From positions 2,155,589 to 2,219,588 of the forward strand of contig NC_039495.1 of assembly GCF_003590095.1 (NCBI RefSeq): DNA of 64,000 nt, read 5' to 3'. Under the pieces are notes generated by a model that made no database searches, was not told where the DNA came from, and saw nothing but the letters and a program-made list of their open reading frames with translations. The first letter of the stretch is position 1. Every line of letters begins with the position of its first letter. This stretch comes from Trichoplusia ni (taxonomy: Eukaryota; Arthropoda; Insecta; Lepidoptera; Noctuidae). The position numbers were made by a program, and so were the translations under genes. Positions 56,408 through 64,000 of this stretch are shown in pieces.

Positions 56408-56502
56408 TCCATACTAATATTATAAATGAGAAAGTATCTCTGTCTGTCTCGCTTTCACGCCAAAGCTATTGTGATGAAATTTGCTTTAAATGAAATTTTA
56501 AA
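56408..56502 (+). mobile_element. Helitron-like 5' fragment
   Basis: Starts A|TC (tccatactaatattataaat) then 'gagaaagtatctctgtctgt' and 'ttgtgatgaaatttgc'. Truncated at the next element, which begins with its own A|TC. Confidence 0.6.
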
Positions 56503-56606
56503 TCTATACTAATATATAAAGCTGAAGAGTTTGTTTGTTTGTTTGAACGCGCTAATCTCAGGAACTACTGGTTCAAATTGAAAAATTATTTTTGTGTTGA
56601 ATAGAC
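56503..56606 (+). mobile_element. Helitron-like 5' half (14711 type) joined to a SINE tail
   Basis: Starts A|TC (tctatactaatatataaagc), then (tttg)3, 'aacgcgctaatctcaggaac', 'tttttgtgttgaatagac'. At 56606 the similarity ends abruptly in the middle of the family consensus. Confidence 0.7.
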
Positions 56607-56690
56607 ACAACTACTTCTCCCGAATCTAGGTGTCTTTGTGCATGTGCCTTGAGTGTTCGTGAAACCCCCCGCAACACAAGTATAAATTCC
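56607..56690 (+). repeat. Family-C SINE 3' half
   Basis: 'ctcccgaatctaggtgtctt' then 'tgtgcatgtgccttgagtgt', 'tcgtgaaaccccccgcaaca', 'caagtataaattcc'. It lacks the head. The join with the preceding Helitron half is sharp. Confidence 0.65.
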
Positions 56691-59689
56691 ATAATTCGGG
56701 ATATGTGATCAGTGAACACACTTTTTATATTTTCTCTAAGCCCTCCTTACCTAAGGGTAACGAAAGCCGATATTACCTAACCAACGCTCTGGTAACATAA
56801 TCGACGATTCCGTTAAATACCAGCTGTTATTTGGTCAGCTGATTGAAATTGTATTTCAATATCGATATTTGTTTGCGGTTTCATCTGCTCTGCTTTTATT
56901 ATGCGGTTTACGGTATCTTTGTAAGTCCTGTTTACTGATAACCGTTTCGGGACAATTTTAACGTGTATAATTCGACTAATTAACTGTTTTATGTTATATC
57001 AAAAATGGACGTGTTTTTTGGGTGTGAGCTTTTTTGTATAGGGATGACATAGTGGCTTCTAAATAGCTTAGCCTATTTAGAAAATAAACAAGTCATATTT
57101 TGCTCGTTTTAAGTGAGACCTCATGTCGTTGCTATGTAATTCTGCTTTACAAGCTAAGAAAAATGTTTCAAGAACTTCCATCTCTCAGGCACACAAGAAA
57201 CAAGCTTCGGTTTAGTTTGTCGACCACTTTCGTTAAATTAAGCAAAAAAAAAAATTTTTTTATTCTTCTTCTAACTCTTTTTATTATGATTTACCTAAAA
57301 GGTCGGCTGGAAAACATCACGTAAAATATACAGTCAAAACGAAAACTTTCCGGTCGACACTCATTTAATAGTCCAAGACACCCACCCTTCATCTCTTTGT
57401 GCGTAGAAAATCATTTTCTCAAACAACGCACAAACTACTAACATATTCTATAAAAACATATTTGTTTTACAAATTCCAGGTACCTAAAGTTTACCTCAAT
57501 CAACAATACACACGAAAACTTAATATTCTGTCAAACTGAAGCTGATATAATATTTAATGTTATAACTATGGTATCAATTTTACTCCCGACTTTGCCTCTG
57601 TGGCTGGTTCCGAAAATTAGTTTAAATCACCCTTTGCTTGCGTCGCCCGCCCAAATTTGGATTGAAGCTGCAAAAATATTACCTTTGAGAAGTGGGTTAA
57701 TAGTATCCAATGTGTTAATCTAAGGTGGCATAAAAAATTCAACGAACGAAAATATTCTTAAATCAACTGTATATAAAATACTTGTAATGACCAATCGAAC
57801 TCAGGTGGGATTGCTCCATTACACATTACACAAGAGTTGTTGTTGTCTGACTTAATCACTAGTCCTCAAAAAGTATCATAATTGTTAAAACGACTTTTCA
57901 TATGCAAATAAAAATTCAGCTAAATCGAATATAAATAAGTGATATTTCTTAAATATACATTATAATTTCATCTACCCCGAAATACGCTTCATCTGTCTAA
58001 GCGTATCTCAAGATGTCTGAATACAATTCTAAACTAGAACTAGTTAATGAAAAGCATCCAGAAAACACACGGAATATAAAACGGATGGAAATTCCAGGAA
58101 AAATCGACAGAAAAATTTAGGGGAAGTTCAGACTGTTTATAGATTCAGAACATGAACGCCTTTTGGTAAAGCTATTACAGGTCAAGAACACATTATCATC
58201 TGATAGGTGTAAGGTTAGCAATAAAAAAACATTAAGTTAAACTTAATAAAAGAGTGGTAAAAAGATAGCACTGTTTTGAAAATTTTCATGTTACGGATAT
58301 ACAAAACTTTTGAAAATTCCACCTATAAGACAAGCAAGCAAACATAAAGGTTTATATATTTAATAATGATCATGTCTCCTTTATAAAAAAGAAACACATC
58401 AATTGAAAACAAGACTATTTCACAATCGACTTACAAATAAAAACATTCTAGTGTAAAAACAAACATGCATACATAAAAAATCTTATCCTGTTTTAGGCTG
58501 TCGGTAAATTGTGAAAAACTACCAAAATCGATTTAGGACCTAAAATGACATCAATTCTCGTTATCATTCATCACTAAAATTAAAAAAATATACCCCTCTG
58601 AAAAACAACCCACCCTAAAGCAAATATAAACAGCAGTACATACAGACAGCAGAACTAATAGTACATACACATATTAATGAGAACCAACAAACTTGAAACT
58701 CCCTTCAAAATGTAATCATAATGTCCCCTTTGACCCTCACGAAGTCCTTAACTGTTAATACAAAGATTGTGAAACAGTTTTCGAGTTAGTTATCGTTAAA
58801 CTCGATTCGAATAGCCAAGTGGCTGAAACGTTATGATTAAATAGCTTTGGGCCTTTAGGTTCTAATGGTAAATCTGAATAGGATGGTATATAGAAGAATA
58901 GACAAGGAAGTGGAGGAAGGGTTGATGTTTGAATAATTTCTTCTATGAAACTTTTGTATCAATATTCTCTATAGCTATAAGGGACTACAAGGCCTGAAAA
59001 TGAGTTACAGATAGGTTAAAAATATGGAAATGTCATTTTTTGATAATTCTCGTGCATAAAGTCTGGATATTTTCAGACATTGAATGATTTCATCACCGTT
59101 TTACCATTCTTATACTGTTCTTAAGAATGTATTTTATACTGACTAAGTTTTTCCTTAGCACTTCCATTTCTGACAACCAACGTATTATCACCTTTTTTTT
59201 TAAGTATCCCTAGGATTATGGGAATTGTGTATAAGTTCAGTCTGTATTTTCAATTCTCTGATTAATTATTGATATCAAAAGATCTCGCTCCAAAACTCTA
59301 ACTGTCAAGATATCTACACTCCAACACTACCTTTACCATGAAGCCCCAAAAATACCCATTCCAAAACAAAAATCCCCCCATAATGACTTTAAACCTCTCC
59401 ACCATAAACTGAAGTTGTACTAAGAACCAGACCCATTGTATTTGATGGGGGGTCAAAAGGGGTCAAAATAAACTAAACCCCGGAAAGTTTTCGGCTCAAA
59501 CTTGATAACATGTTGGGGTTGAATTTTAAACGGGTATAATGTGACCGAATGAAAAGACGGACATTAAGCTATTCATGGAAAAAAGGCTTTTGGTGGGAAG
59601 GGAATGATGGCGAAGGGTGTTTCTATCAAGTTTTGAAAGATCATCGTTTAGTAGGTTTTTAGAGTCCCATACTCGGAGGGTAAACGAAC
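56691..59689. other. 3 kb without a recognised mobile element
   Basis: AT-rich. Frames such as 57100-57324 have no motif. 'gaatagccaagtggctgaaa' near 58808 looks like a SINE A box without a B box. No gene is supported. Confidence 0.35.
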
Positions 59690-59780
59690 ACCATTGATGG
59701 AGGACCGCTGTCAGTCGTGTGTCACCAGGCTGTGTATGATGATAAACATGCACCGTGATAGACAGTCGCAATTGTCACAT
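59690..59780 (+). repeat. D-family repeat fragment
   Basis: 'gctgtcagtcgtgtgtcacc' then 'aggctgtgtatgatgataaa', 'catgcaccgtgatagacagt', 'cgcaattgtcaca'. Plus-strand D block. Confidence 0.6.
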
Positions 59781-59865
59781 AACCGATTAGTTTTAGAAAG
59801 AAAGAGTCTAACCAAAAAATAGTGGGATTCCTTATCCGAAGTAAAAAATCGAAAAATATAGAGAG

Positions 59866-59940
59866 GCATAAAAGAAAAGGAGAGGCCTTTGCCCGGCAGT
59901 GGGATCTGACACAGGTTATTATAAATATAAAAAAGGAAAA
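59866..59940 (+). mobile_element. LINE 3' end
   Basis: 'aggagaggcctttgcccggc' then 'agtgggatctgacacaggtt' and an 'attataaatataaaaaagg' tail. Same terminus as the reversed element at 43095. Confidence 0.6.
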
Positions 59941-60542
59941 ACTCCGTATTGTTTTTGATCAGTAGATGAAAATCTTGCCTACTAAAGCCTATTGTTTGAG
60001 GAATTGTCAATCGTTTCCCATCTGATCAACGGAATTTTCATCACCCTAGACAAAATACTTAAAAATACCATCAATACGGATGAAACGGTCTCTCCATTAA
60101 AATAACTGTTAAAACTTATTTTATAACTTAACATACTCGATCCGTTGATAACATAGTCGTAAAAATATCTCATTTTATTTGTTTAAATAACTGGCGTAGC
60201 TCAAACGTTACCGATTCTCTATCGATATGTTAAAATGTATCGAATAATTGAATCCAGAATGAGTAAACGGAAAACTTTCAATTTCATACGTGTTATAGTT
60301 AATGCAGAAGGTTTAGTCTGTATAGTTTTCCAATTTAAACTACCATTTGTATTGTTTTCATTATTATTTTTTTGGTTTTTGTTCCTTGCATTGCATAATA
60401 TCGAACCCACTGTATTAACCTTATTTACATCATTCCCTTAAATTCACTTAATAGCCACATATCCCTATTCGCTACTGAGGACATCGGTGCTGAGGCTGTG
60501 GCAGTGAATTTGTATTTAAAAAAAGATTTACACAGTATTGCA
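59941..60542. other. No recognised feature
   Basis: AT-rich; the small overlapping frames have no motif. Confidence 0.35.
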
Positions 60543-60724
60543 GTGAGGATTTTATTCCTTGTGTCGCGAGGTTTCACAAACATTCATGTCATAGACACAA
60601 AGTCTCAGCATTCGTGGATCACATAAAGCTTGTCCTACGCGGGGATCGGACTCTTACTGACTAAACCTGAACCGTCGTGCAACGTCTTACGCATTAGTCA
60701 GTGCGCGGCAATACATTGCAATAG
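60543..60724 (-). mobile_element. tRNA-derived SINE (family C body) with a different head
   Basis: Left to right on plus: 'attttattccttgtgtcgcg' (reversed tail), 'aggtttcacaaacattcatg', 'gtctcagcattcgtgg', 'cctacgcggggatcggactc' (reversed B-box region), then 'ttactgactaaacctgaacc' and '..gcggcaatacattgcaat', which match 52928-53007. Whether the last part is the SINE's own head or a neighbouring insertion is unclear. Confidence 0.6.
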
Positions 60725-61429
60725 GGGTGACAACCGGTTATAAAAAGTACAATCTATTTAGTCCCTCATTTAGATAATAAAAAATACTAGGCACGTGATT
60801 TTCTATTTTCTTAAGCATTTAAATTGACAAGATACTTTAAAGTTTAAAAGAGAGGGCTTCTGACGTAACGGTAAAATTTATACTCAATCGTGACGTCACA
60901 CGTAAGTTTCATTCACTGTCATTTGACCAATTTATTTTAGCACGACAAATTAAAATTACGTATCCATTCAAGAGGGACACTGAAAAAAAATTGTCCTCAT
61001 GCCCATTCATCACACACTTCGTGTGTCATCATTATGATGATGATAATTTTGAGATCTATCCGTCAAACTTCACAGCATTTCTGATGCTTTGTAATCAAAG
61101 GTTTTGTGGATTACTGACCTTCTATCCCTTTCCTATATAGTCAAAAATATAACTTACAAAGTTTTACAGTTTCCTATTCAGGTCATAATATAATATACCT
61201 TATGAAGCTACAAATAAAATTGAAACTCCAATGAACTTTAAAACTAGGTTAAACGACAAATATGTTTTTGTTAGACGATAAACGGATTATTACCATTTTA
61301 AGTGAGCTTTTTGAGTTAAACAAATATCGCAGTTAAGTTATTGTAGTTGTAAATCTGTGAATGGTTGGATGCGTTGTACTGGGAAATGGGGCGTGTTTTG
61401 AATATTAAAGATTTTCAATATTATAGATG
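60725..61429. other. No recognised feature
   Basis: AT-rich; a CRE palindrome tgacgtca at 60891-60898 and a short inverted 'catcattatgatgatgata' at 61025-61043. Confidence 0.35.
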
Positions 61430-61854
61430 TACACGGTGATTATAGGTATACACGGTGATTTTAGGTATACACGGTGATTTTTTAGTAGTCTTACAAAAGC
61501 AGCCCAGTTCATGTATCCGACGTAAAATACCCCTAGGCGCGAATTTTTTTTTTATCATCAACTAAATAAAATAAATAAATAAATAAGATAATAAGTACGA
61601 AGAAAAATTTTACAAGAGAAATCTGAAATATACTCTTAAAAATGCCGCCGCCTGCGCCCATCACCATTGTTACAATGCTCGCAACAGAGCTGTGTTTCTA
61701 AAAAACTAAGAATTGCATCATAATATTGAATAAAAATTGCATTTTAAATTTATTCAAATCTCATAAATACCTATTTTTTTATCATGAACGTGTTCTACTC
61801 ATTGGATACATGAACTGAGCTGCTTTTGTAAGACGATTAAAAAGTCACGGTGTA
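61430..61854. mobile_element. TIR element (MITE-like), one terminus triplicated
   Basis: From 61468 the left end 'tacacggtgattttttag..cttacaaaagcagcccagtt..catgtatcc' is the inverted relative of the right end 61803-61854 ('ggatacatgaactgagctgc', 'ttttgtaagacgattaaaaa', 'gtcacggtgta'). About 45 of 52 positions pair by eye. To the left, the terminal 19 bp is present three times in tandem (61430, 61449, 61468). The interior is AT-rich with an (aaat)n array at 61564-61586 and no ORF. Confidence 0.75.
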
Positions 61855-61987
61855 TGTTTATTTTTCTAGCTTTCTTTGGTTTTTGACTATTTTTGTGTGA
61901 CAACCCATTCGTAGCCATGACAACTCATATGATTATTAATTAATTTAAAAAAAATCTTTTTAATTTCCTTATTCCTATTACTGAGGC

Positions 61988-62118
61988 ACCGCTGTCTGTT
62001 CGTCTATCACTAGTCTGTGTATCGTGAACGGCGATAGCTTGGCAGTTGAAATTTTCACGAATTTTGTACGCGCATCGTTGAACGTGGTTAGGCAACTGTT
62101 GGTACGGTCAAAAGTTGG
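61988..62118 (+). repeat. D-family repeat fragment
   Basis: 'ccgctgtctgttcgtctatc' then 'actagtctgtgtatcgtgaa', 'cggcgatagcttggcagttg', 'aaattttcacgaattttgta', 'actgttggtacggtca'. The clearest plus-strand copy of D in the window. Confidence 0.65.
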
Positions 62119-62166
62119 TAAATATTTTGTCAGTTTTTTTCTCTTGTGACTTATTGACCGATAATT

Positions 62167-62400
62167 GACGACCTCCGTGGTCGAGTGGCGTACGCACCGG
62201 TTTCAAGGTGTCGCTAGCTCTGAGGTCCCGGGTTCGATCCCCGGTCGGGTCAATGTAAAAATTCACATTTGTACATTGTCTCGGGTCTGGGTGTTTGTGG
62301 TACCTTCGTTGTATCTGAATTCCATAACACAAGTGCTTTAGCAACTTACTTTGGGTTCAGAACAATGTATGTGATGTTGTCCGCATTTATTATTTATTAT
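62167..62400 (+). mobile_element. tRNA-derived SINE, family B
   Basis: Same head as 11961 and 39204, B box near 62232, attattta tail. The minus-strand 78-codon frame at 62108-62344 gives DRTRDLRASDTLKPV, the same artefact as at 11858. Only a few bases differ from the copy 50 kb away. Confidence 0.85.
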
Positions 62401-62689
62401 ATTATTATTAATTCTCGCAGTGAAGAACATGAAACAAGGTGATGTGATATTTTTTATACGTTAAAATATAATATTTTGTCAAATTAATTTATAAATTTAT
62501 ATTAACTCCTTGCTGTCTCCTTGTTCTAAACTCTTAGCAACAAAGATTCGATTTAAATTGTATAGAATAATATCTTTGCTACATCTTAAGACGCCGAATT
62601 GACTAATTGCTTCATTAAATTAATTAATTTCGAGCATGTTTCTCTTAAATAAATCTCGAAAGATATTAGATACGGGTTTTAAAATTAGT

Positions 62690-62822
62690 CCAGTGCCTTC
62701 GCTATGAGTTTTCTCGACAGCTGTTACCGTTGTGGGAGCGAGGTGGCACTATGTAGTACATCATGCTGTCTCGCTTTTATAATGGTAATAGTATTTTTTA
62801 TGTGTTCACAGTACTATTGACA
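62690..62822. repeat. Foldback palindromic repeat, copy D
   Basis: 'ttgtgggagcgaggtggcac' and 'gctgtctcgcttttataatg' face each other around 'tatgtagtacatcat'. The left outer arm 'cgctatgagttttctcgaca' followed by 'gctgttaccgt' matches the reversed right outer arm of copy B ('tttactatgagatcctgaaa'). Confidence 0.6.
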
Positions 62823-63368
62823 TTTGAGAATTTTATAAATGTGTTTATTTATGTATTTGAATGTGTAACTTAGATTTAAGATAGGTTTAAGTGTGAATAA
62901 AGAGTGAGTTATAGCTGATTCTGTACGTGATTATTTATTAATGTCGTATGTTCTGTAAGAGACCACCAACTCGAGATGGATGTTAAAGTATGTGTTTTCA
63001 GTCAAGCGAACCTTAAGGATTTTATTTTTGCGTTGTTCTAAAGCTCTATTCTGTTCGTTACTTAAATATTATCGTTAATCGTTTATTAATACAGTTATCT
63101 TCACAAAAAAGAAGACAAAGTAATAGAAGAATAGTTTAAAAAAACAAACTGGTTTTAAAATCACTACGAAACATAATGTTTAAGTTAGATAAGCTTTTTA
63201 TTTTGATAACACACATACAGGCGAAAAAGATAAAAAGCTTACGAGTAAATTGTAAAAATACATTGATTTCCCTCTTTTCTTACTTAACAAAGATATTTTT
63301 TATCTTTTTATGACATTAAGGCGATGTGTCAAACAAACTACCAGTTAACTATATTATTCGTTATAATT
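62823..63368. other. No recognised feature
   Basis: AT-rich; nothing assigned. Confidence 0.35.
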
Positions 63369-63520
63369 CGGATAGCAGAGTGGTATAGGTCACCACGCCA
63401 AATCCACTGTGCGCGACGTGTTGCAGGCTCAATCCATGGGTGGGATAAGCGTTTGTTTTACCCACAAATGCTTGTTCTAAGTCTGGGTGTTTTTATATGA
63501 CTTGCAGAAAACTCTAAGGG
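63369..63520 (+). mobile_element. tRNA-derived SINE, family C
   Basis: 'cggatagcagagtggtatag' (A box) then 'gtcaccacgccaaatccact', a decayed B box 'gcaggctcaatcc', 'acaaatgcttgttctaagtc', 'tgggtgtttttatatgactt'. The tail is lost. Confidence 0.65.
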
Positions 63521-63869
63521 CCGGACTTACGTTTTTAAAAGAATAACAGACAAAATATCTACGTAGAAACGGTCTGAGAGAGTAGGTACCACCTCATCTA
63601 AACAATTCATAAGTTAGGATATAATTTCGTACCAAGTGTTATTCGTGTTAATTCTTGTAATTTAGTTACATTTGTAGTAGCATGGTAATGTTTGTTTGTT
63701 TGTTTTAATTGTTTTGAAGCACGCCATGCTTGTGGGGCCCTTTGTAACTGAGAAATACTGTTTTTGTTAATCTCCGAGTCTTAAACTAGTTTATACTTTC
63801 TTTGTATTATTATTTGTCATAAAAAGGATAAGCGGATGAAAATTAAAAGATTAAAAAAATCTAAAAACT

Positions 63870-64000
63870 CAGTTTTTAAATGTCACTCCATTCAAATTTT
63901 ATCAAAATCGGTCCAGCCATTGTTATAGTTGCAAATTGCATTGCCATAGGTTTTGAAGCTGCCCTAAAAATTTCAGCCTGCTAGCTTATCGGGAAGTGCC
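63870..64000 (+). repeat. Retroelement 3' segment running off the window edge
   Basis: 'caaaatcggtccagccattg' then 'ttatagttgcaaattgcatt', 'aaaatttcagcctgctagct', 'tatcgggaagtgcc'. Inverted relative of 49055-49210. Confidence 0.65.

Noticed and set aside
58806..58850. SINE A box 'gaatagccaagtggctgaaa'
   Set aside because: No B box or SINE body follows within 100 bp.
9429..60898. Three full CRE palindromes tgacgtca (9429, 52699, 60891)
   Set aside because: About one is expected by chance in 64 kb. Three in unrelated contexts are weak evidence and no promoter is visible near them.
1..64000. CRISPR array, rRNA operon, bacterial operons
   Set aside because: No regularly spaced direct repeats, no rRNA sequence other than the 5S-like SINE heads, and the sequence is clearly animal.
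1..64000. piRNA cluster
   Set aside because: Fragmented elements on both strands would fit, but this is also the normal state of lepidopteran intergenic DNA; small RNA data would be needed.

Overview
The window looks like intergenic or intronic DNA from a ditrysian lepidopteran (moth or butterfly). It is AT-rich, has no recognisable intact host gene, and the longest uninterrupted reading frame is only about 146 codons. The lepidopteran assignment rests on repeat families I recognise from that order: tRNA-derived SINEs whose head begins 'cctccgtggtcgagtggc', short Helitron-like elements that end '..gcgggcaacagctag', and LINE 3' ends containing 'cactgctggacatagg' with a catcat/gatgat tail. The species cannot be told from the sequence alone.

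Layout. 0-5 kb: two copies of a SINE with a 5S rRNA-like head (the first has an 18-bp target-site duplication), a Helitron-like element split by a tRNA-SINE, and a LINE 3' end. 5-14 kb: a palindromic foldback repeat, SINEs (two abutting at 11.7-12.2 kb) and LINE 3' ends. 14-29 kb: Helitron-like elements, SINE and LINE fragments, and long stretches with no recognised feature. 29.7-31.2 kb: a decayed pogo-type DNA transposon with matched terminal inverted repeats (TIRs) and TA flanks, abutting a third 5S-type SINE. 36.8-38.5 kb: a 1.66-kb decayed Helitron with TC and CTAG ends, carrying remnants of the Helitron N-terminal domain and of the helicase C-terminus. 39-47 kb: a SINE nested in a LINE end, two foldback palindromes, a candidate TIR element and an unresolved ORF pair. 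49-56 kb: LINE ends, a 19-bp perfect hairpin next to a CTAG, a 100-bp minimal Helitron and a chimera of three repeats. 56.7-59.7 kb: nothing recognised. 59.7-64 kb: SINEs, a TIR element with a triplicated terminus, another palindrome copy and a LINE end running off the edge.

There is no operon or pathway here. The biology is transposable elements inserted into one another: Pol III-type SINEs, the LINE ends that probably supplied their mobilisation machinery, rolling-circle Helitrons that multiplied as short derivatives, and cut-and-paste elements. The most interesting items are the dispersed palindromic family (seven copies), the 5S-type SINE with an inverted copy of its flank at its 5' junction, the Helitron with its 100-bp derivative, and the pogo element. 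Family assignments come from recall and pattern reading; no database search was run. Boundaries are approximate unless terminal motifs are given.
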